From: Tateyamaria sp. ANG-S1
GTDB taxonomy: Bacteria > Pseudomonadota > Alphaproteobacteria > Rhodobacterales > Rhodobacteraceae
Length of the DNA: 64,000 nt
Assembly: GCF_000814025.1 (NCBI RefSeq)
Contig: NZ_JWLL01000006.1
Location: 186,001 to 250,000, forward strand
Direction of reading: 5' to 3'
The notes beneath the pieces were generated by a model, which did no database searches, was not told the origin of the DNA, and was given only the letters and a program-made list of their open reading frames with translations. Of the stretch, positions 44,189 through 53,630 are shown piece after piece (the stretch's first letter is position 1; each line of letters opens with the position of its first letter). Both the position numbers and the translations under genes were made by a program.

Positions 44189-45556
44189 TTACCCTGCGCC
44201 GAACACGTCACCTACAAAACCGGTCAACTCGCTGAAGCGCTTTAGCGTCATTCCGGGTGCGCCCTGGGCTTTGCCGCCCTTGGGTGCGATGGCGGATGAA
44301 AAACCAAGTTTTTGGGCTTCTTTCAACCTGTTTTCGGTTTGGGGCGCGGGTCTTAGCGCGCCCGACAGGCTGATTTCGCCGAAAACCACTGTATCGGCGG
44401 GCAATGCAGCATCTTCGCGTGCAGACAGAAGTGCGGCTGCGACCGCCAAGTCTGCTGCCGGTTCGCTGATCTTCATGCCGCCCGCGACGTTCAGATAGAC
44501 ATCGAGCCCCGCAAAGGGGATGCCGCAGCGCGCCTCAAGCACGGCGAGTATCATGGCGAGCCGCCCGCCGTCCCAGCCCACGACCGTGCGGCGGGCTTGG
44601 GAATGGGGCGAGGGGGCGACAAGCGCCTGCATCTCGCACAGGACGGGCCGCGTGCCTTCGATACCCGCAAAGACGACCGAACCGGGTGATGGTTCGCCCC
44701 GTTCCGACAGGAACAGGGCAGAGGGGTTTGTGACTTCCGCAAGCCCTTTGCCGGTCATCTCGAACACGCCGATCTCGTCGGCGGGGCCAAAGCGGTTTTT
44801 GACCGCACGTAGGATGCGGAACTGGTGGCCGCGTTCGCCTTCGAAGTAGAGGACCGTGTCGACCATATGTTCGACGACGCGCGGGCCAGCAATCTGCCCT
44901 TCTTTGGTGACGTGACCGACAAGGATGATGCTGATGCCCTTGCGCTTGGCGAATGTGGTCAATTCATGCGCGGCGGCCCGCACCTGGCTGACGGAGCCGG
45001 GCGCGCTGTCGACGGTGTCGAGCCACATGGTCTGGATCGAATCGATGATGGCAAGGCCCGGCGCCTCGGCCTCGAGCGTGGTCAGGATGTTGCGCAGGTT
45101 GGTGTCGGCGGCCAACTGCACCGGTGCGTCTGACAAGCCGAGGCGCTGGGCACGCATACGAACCTGCGCGCTGGCCTCTTCGCCACTGACATAGATTGTC
45201 TTCAGACCTTTGCGGGCGAAACGTGCGGCGGCTTGTAAGAGCAAGGTGGATTTCCCAATGCCCGGATCGCCCCCCACGAGGATGGCCGAGGCAGGTACAA
45301 GCCCACCGCCCAGAACACGATCCAGCTCCGCAACCTTGCTTTCGGTGCGGGGCGGGGGCGCTTCTTCGGTGCTGAGGTCAGTCAGCGCAACCGTCTTGCC
45401 GCGCTGGGCGCCGAGCCCCTTGCTGGACGGACCGGCGGACAGGCCGGTGTCTTCGGAAATGGTGTTCCACTCTCCGCAGCTGTCGCAGCGCCCTGACCAT
45501 TTCGAGAAGGTCGCGCCGCAGGCTGAGCAGGAATAGGTGGTCGTGGATTTCGCCAT
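44189..45556 (-). CDS. radA: DNA repair protein RadA
   Basis: A 455-residue RadA, a hexameric DnaB-like branch-migration helicase in recombination. It has the N-terminal C4 zinc finger (Cys10, Cys13, Cys24, Cys27), Walker A GGDPGIGKST (95-104), the RadA-specific KNRFG motif, and a C-terminal Lon-protease-like domain. The ATG at 45556 gives the family N-terminus MAKSTTTYSC; the frame is open 12 codons further. It is 39 bases downstream of the coiled-coil membrane protein gene. Confidence 0.96.
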   Translation of the reverse strand: MAKSTTTYSCSACGATFSKWSGRCDSCGEWNTISEDTGLSAGPSSKGLGAQRGKTVALTDLSTEEAPPPRTESKVAELDRVLGGGLVPASAILVGGDPGIGKSTLLLQAAARFARKGLKTIYVSGEEASAQVRMRAQRLGLSDAPVQLAADTNLRNILTTLEAEAPGLAIIDSIQTMWLDTVDSAPGSVSQVRAAAHELTTFAKRKGISIILVGHVTKEGQIAGPRVVEHMVDTVLYFEGERGHQFRILRAVKNRFGPADEIGVFEMTGKGLAEVTNPSALFLSERGEPSPGSVVFAGIEGTRPVLCEMQALVAPSPHSQARRTVVGWDGGRLAMILAVLEARCGIPFAGLDVYLNVAGGMKISEPAADLAVAAALLSAREDAALPADTVVFGEISLSGALRPAPQTENRLKEAQKLGFSSAIAPKGGKAQGAPGMTLKRFSELTGFVGDVFGAG

Positions 45557-45595
45557 GCGCGATGGTCTGCCAGCGGGGGCAGGGGGCGGCAAGCC

Positions 45596-46345
45596 CTATT
45601 CGACGCGCATGGGCAGTTGCGTCACCTTGGACGGCTTTGCAGGTTGGTTGAGTTCGGGCAGCAAGCGCTCCATCTCGTCCAGAAGCCGCTCCAAGTGGGC
45701 ACGGGCCACGTTTTCCTCAAGATCAAGTCGATTGATCCAGGTCGAAAACTCGCCATGAATGGCCTTGGCTTGTTCCAGCCGGTCGTTGAACTGCGCAATC
45801 TCGAACTGACGCTGTTTCAGGAAGGACCGGGCGCGTTCTACCCGCTCCGTGGAATAGGCTTCCGCCAGATCACGGCTGATATGAGACATCTTGGCCGCCA
45901 GCTCCAAAAGCTCGGGCTCAAGCATCCCCAGGTCCGGGTGATCGCGCAGATAGGCCAGCCGGTCCCGCGTGCTTTCGAAGGCATCGCCCAGATTGAACAC
46001 GCCGTCGCGATCCGCGTGGTGCGCTGCGTGATAGGCGCGTGTGATGTCATCGACCCTAACGCTGAACTGCCGGTGCGAGTTCTCAAGCTGCATGATGCGC
46101 GCGTTCGTCGGCAGAAAGAAACAAAGTGCGACGGCAAATACGGTCAGCCCGATTTGCGCCAGCATTCCGGCATGGGCCACATGAAGCCCGTCCCACATGA
46201 CCGGCAGATCAATCCATGGCCATATACCTGCCACGGCCAACCCGGTTGCCAAAACGGAAAACAGCGCCAATCCCGCAAACAAAATCAACGCCAGCCGCCG
46301 CATCATTTCAGCAAATGTGCGCGCGGCAAAGATCAAATGGTTCAC
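45596..46345 (-). CDS. Two-helix membrane protein with coiled coil, unknown function
   Basis: A 249-residue protein with two membrane helices (about residues 17-42 and 60-80) and a long helical, charged C-terminal part (about 85-240, e.g. RARSFLKQRQFEIAQFNDRLEQ) predicted to form coiled coil in the cytoplasm. The start is taken as GTG 46345, which has GGGGGGA about eight bases upstream; a TTG at 46375 is a weaker choice. Placement upstream of radA suggests co-transcription but not a shared role. No family is recognised with confidence. Confidence 0.65.
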   Translation of the reverse strand: MNHLIFAARTFAEMMRRLALILFAGLALFSVLATGLAVAGIWPWIDLPVMWDGLHVAHAGMLAQIGLTVFAVALCFFLPTNARIMQLENSHRQFSVRVDDITRAYHAAHHADRDGVFNLGDAFESTRDRLAYLRDHPDLGMLEPELLELAAKMSHISRDLAEAYSTERVERARSFLKQRQFEIAQFNDRLEQAKAIHGEFSTWINRLDLEENVARAHLERLLDEMERLLPELNQPAKPSKVTQLPMRVE

Positions 46346-46382
46346 AAGTCTTCCCCCCAGAAGACGAACTATCAAACAAACA

Positions 46383-46412
46383 ATAAATCTAAGCGTCGGA
46401 AAATACAGTCAA
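46383..46412 (-). promoter_or_regulatory. Candidate promoter for the coiled-coil protein / radA unit
   Basis: On the minus strand TTGACT (46412-46407) is followed 18 bases later by ATTTAT (46388-46383), or 15 bases later by TAGATT (46391-46386). The 164-base gap upstream of the gene is unusually AT-rich for this window. Suggestive only. Confidence 0.35.
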
Positions 46413-46509
46413 AAAGTTGTGGGTATGACCTTCTATCGGTGCCCACTGTTTCCTAATGCGCGGAAATACCACCGAAATGTCTGCATTGTCCGCAGCAGGT
46501 GCTGAGCGT

Positions 46510-47259
46510 TCAACGCACGGTTTCAATCGGCCCCTCGGCCCGCCCGTTGATGAACTGATCGAGGTACGGGTCATGCGCTGCATCAATGTCCGCCACGGGG
46601 CCGGTCCACCTGATCTTGCCCCCGTGCAGCATCGCCACGTTGTCCGCGATGGTGCGCACCGACGTCATGTCGTGGGTGATCGTCATGGTCGTCGCGCCCA
46701 TCTCGGTCACGATCTCGCGGATCAGGTCGTTGATCACACCCGCCATGATCGGGTCGAGGCCGGTGGTCGGTTCGTCGAAAAAGATGATCTCTGGATCGGC
46801 AGCAATGGCCCGGGCGAGGCCTACGCGCTTTTGCATCCCGCCCGACAGTTCTGCGGGTAGCCTGTCGGCCACATCCGCCGTCAGCCCGACGCGGCGCAGC
46901 TTTTCAATGGCGATCTCGCGCGCTTCATCCTTGGGCCGTTTGAGGCTGCCCCGCATCAGACGAAAAGCGACGTTCTGCCAGACTGGCAGCGAGTCAAAAA
47001 GTGCGGCTGCCTGAAACAGCATCCCGAACCGCGCTAGAAAAGCGTCGCGATCCTTTGTCTGCGTCACATCCTGCCCGTCTACGGTGATCGTCCCGCGCTC
47101 TGGTGTCACCAGACCCAGCACGGTCTTGATGCAGATGGACTTGCCCGTGCCAGACCCGCCAATGATGACCATCGACGTGCCGCGTTCGACATGCAGGTCT
47201 ACGCCGCGCAGTACGTGGTTGTCGCCAAAAGATTTGTGAACGTTGGACAGCGTGATCAT
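46510..47259 (-). CDS. mlaF: ABC transporter ATP-binding protein, MlaF-like
   Basis: A 249-residue ABC ATPase of the phospholipid-trafficking (Mla / Ttg2A) type. Walker A GGSGTGKS, signature LSGGMQKRVGLARA and Walker B IIFFDEPTTGLDP are intact. The GMQKR variant of the signature and adjacency to an MlaE permease identify the subfamily. In such systems it powers lipid movement between the outer and inner membranes. No mlaD, mlaC or mlaB is next to it, so the partner MCE protein must be encoded elsewhere. It overlaps mlaE by four bases. Confidence 0.88.
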   Translation of the reverse strand: MITLSNVHKSFGDNHVLRGVDLHVERGTSMVIIGGSGTGKSICIKTVLGLVTPERGTITVDGQDVTQTKDRDAFLARFGMLFQAAALFDSLPVWQNVAFRLMRGSLKRPKDEAREIAIEKLRRVGLTADVADRLPAELSGGMQKRVGLARAIAADPEIIFFDEPTTGLDPIMAGVINDLIREIVTEMGATTMTITHDMTSVRTIADNVAMLHGGKIRWTGPVADIDAAHDPYLDQFINGRAEGPIETVR

Positions 47260-48029
47260 ACCGAAAAGAACACCCCCGTCAGAACGAAATTCGCGGCGAG
47301 GATCAACACGGCAGCCGCCTCAACCGATCCTTTGGTGGCCCGGCCCACGCCCTGGGCGCCCCGGCCCGAGTTCATGCCGAAATAGCAGCCCATAAGGGCG
47401 GCCAGGCAACCAAACACAGCGCCCTTGACCAGAGACGACACAACATCGCGCAGCTCAAGAAAATCAACGGTGTTCTGGATGTACGCCGCGGCATTGAACC
47501 CCAGCGTACCCGTTGCCACCGCATAGCCGCCAAAAATGCCGATGATGTCGCCTACGCCCACCAGCAGCGGAACGGCAAGCGTTGCCGCCAGTACACGCGG
47601 CACTGTCAGGTACTTCATCGGATGGGTCGACAGGGTGACCAGTGCGTCAATCTGCTCGGTCACCTTCATCGTCGCAATTTCCGCCGCAATGGACGACGTG
47701 ACGCGCGCCGCGATCATCAGACCAACCAGCACAGGTCCCAATTCGCGCACCATACCGATGGCGACGATCTGCGGCACGACTGCCTCGGCATTGAAACGCG
47801 CGCCACCCGCATAGATTTGCAACGCCAAAGCGCCGCCGGTGAAGATCGCGGTCAGGCCAACCACAGGCAGCGACAGCCACCCGATGTTCAAGAGTGCAAG
47901 CGCAAACTCACGCGGATAGAACGGCGGGCGCACCAGATGCGTCAGCGTTGCGCCAAGGAACATGGCCACACGCCCGATGGCCCCCAGCAAGCCCAGCGTA
48001 ACGGCCCCGATCCCGGCCAGAAGCCTCAT
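47256..48029 (-). CDS. mlaE: MlaE family ABC transporter permease
   Basis: A 257-residue MlaE-type permease with five or six membrane helices and the family core [19 protein letters not shown] followed by [16 protein letters not shown], the coupling-helix region that contacts the ATPase. Its ATG overlaps the alr stop and its stop overlaps the mlaF start (both four bases), so alr-mlaE-mlaF form one translational unit. Usual function: inner-membrane part of a phospholipid transport machine that keeps outer-membrane asymmetry. Confidence 0.92.
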   Translation of the reverse strand: MRLLAGIGAVTLGLLGAIGRVAMFLGATLTHLVRPPFYPREFALALLNIGWLSLPVVGLTAIFTGGALALQIYAGGARFNAEAVVPQIVAIGMVRELGPVLVGLMIAARVTSSIAAEIATMKVTEQIDALVTLSTHPMKYLTVPRVLAATLAVPLLVGVGDIIGIFGGYAVATGTLGFNAAAYIQNTVDFLELRDVVSSLVKGAVFGCLAALMGCYFGMNSGRGAQGVGRATKGSVEAAAVLILAANFVLTGVFFSV

Positions 48030-49060
48030 TGCACAAGCGCCCTGTGATAGCGCAGGCCGAGCGAGGTCAGGATTTCATATCCTATCGTGCCTGCCGCATC
48101 TGCGACCGTATCGACGGACTGATGTTGGCCCATCAACTGCAAATCGTTTGGATCATGGCCCACATCTGTCACGTCCGCCGTGATCAGGTCCATCGACACG
48201 CGCCCGACAACAGGGCAGGGCACCTCGCCCGCATACAGCGTCGCTTTCGGTCCCATGGCGCGGATCAGACCATCGGCATAGCCGCCCGACACCGTAGCAA
48301 TGCGCGCATCGCGCGGCGCGGTCCAGGCATTGCCGTAACCAACCGTCTCGCCCTGCGCCACATCGCGCACCTGAATGACGGGCAGGTCCAGGGTCACGAC
48401 CGGCTCTGCATCAACAAAGGGCAGCCCGCCATACAGCCCGATGCCGGGCCGGGTCATGTCGAAGTGATATTCGGGGCCGAGGATGGTGCCACCGGTCGCA
48501 GCCAACGAACGTGGGACATCCAGCCCATCCGTCATGGCGCGAAACTCCGCCAGTTGGTGGGCATTCATCGGGTGTTTCGGCTCATCTGCGCAGGCGAGGT
48601 GCGACATGACTAGGGCTGGGCCTTGTGCGACGGCAATATCCCGCACTGCAGACCATTCGGCGGGTTCCATGCCCAGCCGGTTCATGCCGCTGTCGAGCTG
48701 AATGCCAAAGGGATGGCCGGGCAGCGCCTCCACATGGCGCAACATCTGATCGACGGAATTCAAAAGCGGGGTGAGTGCGGCCTCACGCATGGCGGCGGTG
48801 TCGCCTGCCATATGCCCCGAAAAGACATAAATGGCGGGGCCTTGCCCAATAGCCCCGCGCAACGTGTTGCCCTCGTCCGCAGTTGCCACAAAGAAGCTGC
48901 GCACGCCGGCACGCAACAGCGCGCGGCCCACCACCGGCGCCCCAAGACCGTAGCCATTTGCCTTAACCACGGCACCGGTCTCGCCGCTGCTCATTGCATC
49001 AAGGGTCTGCCAATTGCGCACAAGCGCGCCAAGGTCGATGGATAGGGTCGCTGACGTCAT
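48026..49060 (-). CDS. alr: Alanine racemase
   Basis: A 344-residue PLP-dependent alanine racemase supplying D-Ala for peptidoglycan. The PLP lysine lies in [11 protein letters not shown], and the second catalytic base Tyr is expected in the [10 protein letters not shown] region of the C-terminal barrel domain; VGRVSMDLI is present. The ATG at 49060 was chosen because the family N-terminus ([14 protein letters not shown]) begins there; the frame is open further upstream. It overlaps mlaE, placing cell wall and lipid transport genes together. Confidence 0.95.
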   Translation of the reverse strand: MTSATLSIDLGALVRNWQTLDAMSSGETGAVVKANGYGLGAPVVGRALLRAGVRSFFVATADEGNTLRGAIGQGPAIYVFSGHMAGDTAAMREAALTPLLNSVDQMLRHVEALPGHPFGIQLDSGMNRLGMEPAEWSAVRDIAVAQGPALVMSHLACADEPKHPMNAHQLAEFRAMTDGLDVPRSLAATGGTILGPEYHFDMTRPGIGLYGGLPFVDAEPVVTLDLPVIQVRDVAQGETVGYGNAWTAPRDARIATVSGGYADGLIRAMGPKATLYAGEVPCPVVGRVSMDLITADVTDVGHDPNDLQLMGQHQSVDTVADAAGTIGYEILTSLGLRYHRALVQ

Positions 49061-49116
49061 GAGCGCCTGTTTGGCAGGACGGCGCGGATTGGTGAAGGGG
49101 GAAAAATGCGCGCAGC

Positions 49117-49911
49117 TTAAGGCAGGGCAAAGATGTCGCGGTTCCGTTCCCAGATCTCTTCGCCAATCAGGCAATTGTAGGGGGCGGCCGAGCGGACCTG
49201 TGCCTGCCAAAGCGTCGCGGGTTGACCTGCAATCTCAAGCACCAGCTTGCGGCGCACCGCGTCTTCGAACTCCGACCAGTCTGTCACCGGCACGACAAAG
49301 GCACCTGTGCCGCCAATGACGCAGGCGGTGTAGTAGACATCCAGATCGGGGATGTTCCACCGCGCCATGATCCCCTCGTCCTGGGTCATCAGGGGCAAGC
49401 CGTTGATGGTGATTCCGCGCGCCAGCACCTCATCGCGCGCGCGGGTGACAGGAACACCCATATTGTTTGGCCCATCGCCAGACACGTCGATCACCCGTCG
49501 CAAACCGTCAAACCCGTTGGCCTCGATGCTGTCGGCGGCATATGTCAGGGCACTGGAAATCGACGTGCGGCGCATCCCCTGATCCAGATGGGAGGTGATC
49601 TGCCCCGCGATCCGCGCTGCGTCTTCCTGTGTACCCAGCACTGTCCAAGGTACGATCTCGCGCTGATGAAATGCACCGGCCCATTCGACATAGGTGATGG
49701 CGATGCGCCCCAGAAATCCGCTTGCAATGGCGTCCTGGACTTCTGCTGACTGCAAGGCCGCGGCATAGCCACGGCGCTGTATTTCCAGTTCGTAAGGCTG
49801 CATGGAGCGGCTGACGTCAACGGCCAGAAACAACTCCACATCTACCTCGACCCGATCTTCCGCCTGAACGGAGGTCGCAAGACAGGCGAGCAAGAACCAC
49901 ACAAAACGCAT
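49117..49911 (-). CDS. DUF1194 family exported protein with VWA-like fold
   Basis: A 264-residue exported protein. Residues 1-17 form a signal peptide (cleavage after VQA). The mature part is a von Willebrand factor A-like domain with an intact metal site (Asp32, Ser34, Ser36 in LAVDVSRSM) and a conserved DVSGDGPNN segment, matching DUF1194. It is likely periplasmic and binds a partner through the MIDAS. Function unknown. It stands in the minus-strand run between dnaB and alr, with 56 bases to alr. Confidence 0.85.
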   Translation of the reverse strand: MRFVWFLLACLATSVQAEDRVEVDVELFLAVDVSRSMQPYELEIQRRGYAAALQSAEVQDAIASGFLGRIAITYVEWAGAFHQREIVPWTVLGTQEDAARIAGQITSHLDQGMRRTSISSALTYAADSIEANGFDGLRRVIDVSGDGPNNMGVPVTRARDEVLARGITINGLPLMTQDEGIMARWNIPDLDVYYTACVIGGTGAFVVPVTDWSEFEDAVRRKLVLEIAGQPATLWQAQVRSAAPYNCLIGEEIWERNRDIFALP

Positions 49912-50003
49912 GGTACAACCCTGCATTGCAGCCGCCCACCTGTCCAATCAAAAACAGATGTGGCCCTTCTTCTGGCTGAAAATACCTCGGGGGAGCCGAA
50001 GGC

Positions 50004-50039
50004 GGGGGCAGCGCCCCCTTAAAAAATAGTGTCGCGACA
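50004..50039. terminator. GC-rich hairpin plus small palindrome downstream of dnaB
   Basis: GGGGGC (50004-50009), loop AGC, GCCCCC (50013-50018), followed at 50030-50039 by the perfect palindrome TGTCGCGACA. They fill the 140-base gap between the dnaB stop (50052) and the DUF1194 start. On the minus strand the T-run comes before the hairpin, so this is a poor fit to intrinsic termination of dnaB; part of the gap (from 49966) looks like the GC-rich intergenic elements of this group. Confidence 0.45.
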
Positions 50040-50051
50040 GCGTCCTTTGGA

Positions 50052-51545
50052 TCAGAACCCGGCCTCGCCACCGCCACCCTGCTGCCAGGGCTGCACCAGG
50101 TTGCCAAAGCGCGTGAACCGCCCTTCAAAGCTCAGATCAACCGTGCCGATGGGGCCGTGCCGCTGCTTGCCGATGATTACCTCGGCGCGGCCGTGCAGGC
50201 GCTCCATCTCTTCCTGCCATTTGGCCATGGCTTCCAGATCGTGATCGCCGGGTTTCTCGCGTTCCTTGTAGTACTCCTCGCGGAACACGAACATCACGAC
50301 GTCCGCGTCCTGTTCGATGGATCCCGATTCCCGCAGGTCGCTCAACTGCGGCCTCTTGTCTTCGCGGCTTTCCACCTGACGCGACAGCTGGGACAGGGCG
50401 ATGACTGGGATGTTCAGCTCCTTGGCAATGGCCTTCAGGCCCATAGAGATCTCGGCAATCTCCTGCACCCGGTTGTCGGCGCCGCCGCGCACAAGCTGAA
50501 GGTAGTCCACCATCAGCACGTCCAGTCCATGGGTCCGTTTCAGCCGCCTAGCGCGGGCCGCAAGCTGCGCGATTGGAATGGCCGGTGTGTCGTCGATAAA
50601 CAGCGGACAGGCTTCCAACTGCTTGGCCGCATCCACGAACCGCCGGAACTCCGCCTCGGTCATGTCACCGCGACGGATGTTTTCCGACGGCACTTCGGCC
50701 GCTTCCGACAGAATACGCGCTGCGAGCTGTTCTGCGCTCATCTCAAGCGAATAGAAGCCAACGACGCCGCCTTCGATGGCGCCTTCAGACCCATCAGGCT
50801 TCAGCCCCTTCTTGTACGCCTTGGCGATATTGAACGCGATGTTGGTGGCAAGCGATGTCTTCCCCATCGAAGGCCGCCCGGCGAGGATCAACAGGTCCGA
50901 CGGGTGAAGCCCCCCCAGCTTCTTGTCCATGTCAATGAGGCCGGTGGAGATGCCCGCAAGCCCGCCCTCGCGTTGATAAGCGGCATTGGCAACATTAACA
51001 GCGTCCGTTACGGCCTTGAGGAAGCTCTGAAATCCACCTTCGGATGTGCCTTGTTCGGCCAGCTTGTAAAGCGCCTGTTCCGCCTCAACGATCTGTTCCT
51101 TGGGCTCGGACGCGACATCGACCTTGGCTGCTTTGGCGCTGATGTCGCGGCCGAGCTGGATCAGGTCACGCCGCACGGCGAGGTCATAGATCATCTGCGC
51201 ATAGTCACGCACGGCAAAGGCGCTAATGGCAGCCCCGGCCAGACGTGCCAGATAGGCAGGTCCACCCAGTTCCTTCAGCCCCTCGTCATCCTCCATGAAT
51301 GCCTTCAGCGTCACGGGGGAAGCGAGGTTGTTCTTGGCGATGCGCGCCGCCGCAATCTCGAAAATGCGGGCATGGACGGGATCGTAGAAATGGGTCGGGT
51401 TGATGATGGCTGCGACCCGGTCGTAGATGTCATTGTTGGTCAGGATCGCGCCCAGCAACTGCTGCTCGGCCTCGATCGAGTGGGGCATTGTCTCTGCATC
51501 CTGAACCGCCACTCCGGTCGGATTGATCGCCGCAATCTCGTTCAT
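50052..51545 (-). CDS. dnaB: Replicative DNA helicase DnaB
   Basis: A 497-residue DnaB, the hexameric 5-to-3-prime helicase at the replication fork. The N-terminal domain (about 22-125), linker and C-terminal RecA-like domain are all present, with Walker A LAGRPSMGKTS (221-231), a VLMVDYLQL Walker B and the DLRESGSIEQDAD motif. Inteins are common in dnaB but none is inserted here. The 269-base upstream gap (51546-51814) carries no gene I can support and should contain its promoter. Confidence 0.97.
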   Translation of the reverse strand: MNEIAAINPTGVAVQDAETMPHSIEAEQQLLGAILTNNDIYDRVAAIINPTHFYDPVHARIFEIAAARIAKNNLASPVTLKAFMEDDEGLKELGGPAYLARLAGAAISAFAVRDYAQMIYDLAVRRDLIQLGRDISAKAAKVDVASEPKEQIVEAEQALYKLAEQGTSEGGFQSFLKAVTDAVNVANAAYQREGGLAGISTGLIDMDKKLGGLHPSDLLILAGRPSMGKTSLATNIAFNIAKAYKKGLKPDGSEGAIEGGVVGFYSLEMSAEQLAARILSEAAEVPSENIRRGDMTEAEFRRFVDAAKQLEACPLFIDDTPAIPIAQLAARARRLKRTHGLDVLMVDYLQLVRGGADNRVQEIAEISMGLKAIAKELNIPVIALSQLSRQVESREDKRPQLSDLRESGSIEQDADVVMFVFREEYYKEREKPGDHDLEAMAKWQEEMERLHGRAEVIIGKQRHGPIGTVDLSFEGRFTRFGNLVQPWQQGGGGEAGF

Positions 51546-51814
51546 TGTCCCACTCTCTGCTCGTTGTTGTTCTGTCCCCGTGGCGGGTGTCTTGCCACAA
51601 GCGGTGCGGGCTTGGAAACCGGGAGCAAGTCTGTGGAAAACCCGGTGGATGCCGCAAAAACGTGGTTTACACTTTTCCGCATATGGTGGTTGTGCCCTGT
51701 GACGCTACCACATCTGCACGCGCGATGGCAAAAGAATCACGTTTGTGCACAGACATCCACAGCGGCCCGCAGGCCATAAATTGACGCTACGGTTCCGTAT
51801 AGTATACCATTCGC

Positions 51815-52489
51815 CTACGTTCGGGCAGCCTGCCACCCGCGCGGGTCGTTGAGGAAGGCTTCGACACCGCTCAGGGTTGCGTCGTCAAAGCCGCCCGACG
51901 CTTTGGCCTCGGCCAACACATCCCACCAGGTGCACAAATGGTGCAGCGTCACGCCATGATCGCCCAGCGTTTTTTCCGTCTCGGGAAAGATGTCGTAGTA
52001 GAAGATGACGGCGGTGTCCGCGCAGGTGGCTCCGGTTTCGCGGATGGCATCGACAAAGCTCAGCTTCGATCCGCCATCTGTCGTCAGATCCTCCACCAGA
52101 AGCACCCGCTGGCCCTCGGTCATCACGCCCTCGATGCGGGCGTTCTTCCCGTAGCCCTTGGGCTTTTTCCGCACATAAGTCATCGGCAAGGCCATGCGTT
52201 CCGCCACCAGGGCGCCAAAGGGCATGCCTGCCGTCTCGCCGCCCGCAATGTTGTCGAACGCCTCAAAGCCTGCGTTGCGCATCACCGTCACTGTCAGGAA
52301 ATCCATCAGCGTAGCGCGGATACGGGGAAAGGAAATCAGCTTGCGGCAATCGATATAGGTGGGCGAGGGCAGGCCCGATGAAAGCGTAAAAGGCTCATCC
52401 GGGCTGAAATGCACCGCCTCGATCTCCAGCAGCATACGGGCGGTCAGGCGGGCCATCTCTTCGGACGTGGGGTAGCTGGTTGGGATCAT
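51815..52489 (-). CDS. pyrE: Orotate phosphoribosyltransferase
   Basis: A 224-residue OPRTase that converts orotate and PRPP to OMP in pyrimidine synthesis. The PRPP-binding motif [13 protein letters not shown] is at residues 129-141, and the catalytic loop with basic residues ([16 protein letters not shown]) precedes it. It follows pyrC, the enzyme two steps earlier, on the same strand. The 76-base gap between them contains the second copy of the 40-base repeat. Confidence 0.96.
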   Translation of the reverse strand: MIPTSYPTSEEMARLTARMLLEIEAVHFSPDEPFTLSSGLPSPTYIDCRKLISFPRIRATLMDFLTVTVMRNAGFEAFDNIAGGETAGMPFGALVAERMALPMTYVRKKPKGYGKNARIEGVMTEGQRVLLVEDLTTDGGSKLSFVDAIRETGATCADTAVIFYYDIFPETEKTLGDHGVTLHHLCTWWDVLAEAKASGGFDDATLSGVEAFLNDPRGWQAART

Positions 52490-52525
52490 GGTGCTTTTCT
52501 TTCGGGCTCTGGCGTTGCCGGACAG

Positions 52526-52565
52526 TGCGGGAGCCTCCGGCGGGGATTTTTTTGAAACAGGGAAG
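52526..52565. repeat. 40-bp dispersed intergenic element, copy 2
   Basis: Identical over 40 bases to 39526-39565, exactly 13,000 bases away in the same orientation. It fills most of the pyrE-pyrC gap and abuts the pyrC stop codon (52566-52568). It could be read in the pyrC-pyrE transcript as an antisense-oriented element. Confidence 0.85.
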
Positions 52566-53597
52566 TTACTGGACGGACCACGTCAGGTCGAAACCGGGGT
52601 CAAAGACGGTGACGGGACCCTCTGCAGTGTCGATCTGACTGGGCAGGTCTGGTGCGGTTTTCGTCAGTGTGACTGTGTCCTGGTTTACCGGAAGGCCGTA
52701 GAATGCGGGCCCGTTTTTGGATGTGAAGGCTTCGAGTTGGTCGAGCGCGCCTTCCTCTTCAAACACCTGTGCCAGGATGGGGAGCGTGTTTGGCGCGGTG
52801 AAGCAGCCCGCACAACCGCAGGGCTGCAACTTGTTGTCATCCGTGTGCGGTGCGCTGTCGGTCCCAAGGAAGAACCGCGCTTCGCCCGATGTTGCAGCGG
52901 CGCGCAGGGCAAGCCGGTGCTCCTCGCGCTTGGCGACGGGCAGACAGTAGTAGTGTGGTCTGATCCCGCCTGCCAGGATGTGATTGCGGTTGATCACCAG
53001 GTGGTGGGTCGTGATCGTGGCGCCCAGGCTGTTATCCTGCGCGCGGGCATAGTCGACGGAATTGAGGGTCGTAATGTGTTCCATCACCACGCGCAGACCC
53101 GGTGTGGCCCTGCGGATCGGGTCCAGCACCCGGTCGATAAAGACGGCCTCGCGATCGAAAATGTCGATGTCACGGTCGGTGACCTCGCCATGTACGCAGA
53201 GCGGCAATCCAATCTCTGCCATCCGCTCAAGCACGGGGCGCACCTTGTCGAAATTGGTCACGCCCGAGGCCGAATTCGTCGTTGCACCCGCCGGATAAAG
53301 CTTGACCGCCTTGACCAGCCCGCTGGTATGGGCCGCTGCAACATCATCTGCATCCGTGTCTTCGGTCAGATACAGTGTCATCAAAGGCTCGAAGGTCATA
53401 CCATCGGGCAGGGCGGCCAGGATGCGGTCGCGATAGGCTGCGGCCTGTGTTCCTGTCACCACCGGGGGCACCAGATTTGGCATGATGATGGCGCGGGCAA
53501 AATCCCGGGCGGTCCAGGGCAACACGGCACGCAACATGGCGCCGTCGCGCAGATGCAGATGCCAGTCGTCGGGGCGGGCGAGGGTGAGTGATGTCAT
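52566..53597 (-). CDS. pyrC: Dihydroorotase (class II)
   Basis: A 343-residue PyrC, a dimetal amidohydrolase forming dihydroorotate from carbamoyl aspartate. Metal ligands His13 and His15 are in [10 protein letters not shown], and Lys99 in [10 protein letters not shown] is the carbamylated lysine; later metal-binding His residues are in the [11 protein letters not shown] and [12 protein letters not shown] segments. Length is that of E. coli PyrC (348). It is transcribed toward pyrE. The gene of unknown role upstream ends 33 bases away. Confidence 0.96.
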   Translation of the reverse strand: MTSLTLARPDDWHLHLRDGAMLRAVLPWTARDFARAIIMPNLVPPVVTGTQAAAYRDRILAALPDGMTFEPLMTLYLTEDTDADDVAAAHTSGLVKAVKLYPAGATTNSASGVTNFDKVRPVLERMAEIGLPLCVHGEVTDRDIDIFDREAVFIDRVLDPIRRATPGLRVVMEHITTLNSVDYARAQDNSLGATITTHHLVINRNHILAGGIRPHYYCLPVAKREEHRLALRAAATSGEARFFLGTDSAPHTDDNKLQPCGCAGCFTAPNTLPILAQVFEEEGALDQLEAFTSKNGPAFYGLPVNQDTVTLTKTAPDLPSQIDTAEGPVTVFDPGFDLTWSVQ

Positions 53598-53630
53598 GCC
53601 TCGCGGTTAGCACGGTCGCTGCGCGGGTTT

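Noticed and set aside
50052-51545. Possible intein in dnaB, since Hint domains occur in the window
   Set aside because: The DnaB reading frame is continuous and of normal length with intact Walker motifs; no inserted domain is present.
51781-51810. TTGACG and TATAC repeats at the end of pyrE, as a promoter
   Set aside because: The pattern can be read on both strands but the spacing and orientation do not fit dnaB or pyrE expression; kept as part of an unassigned 269-base gap.
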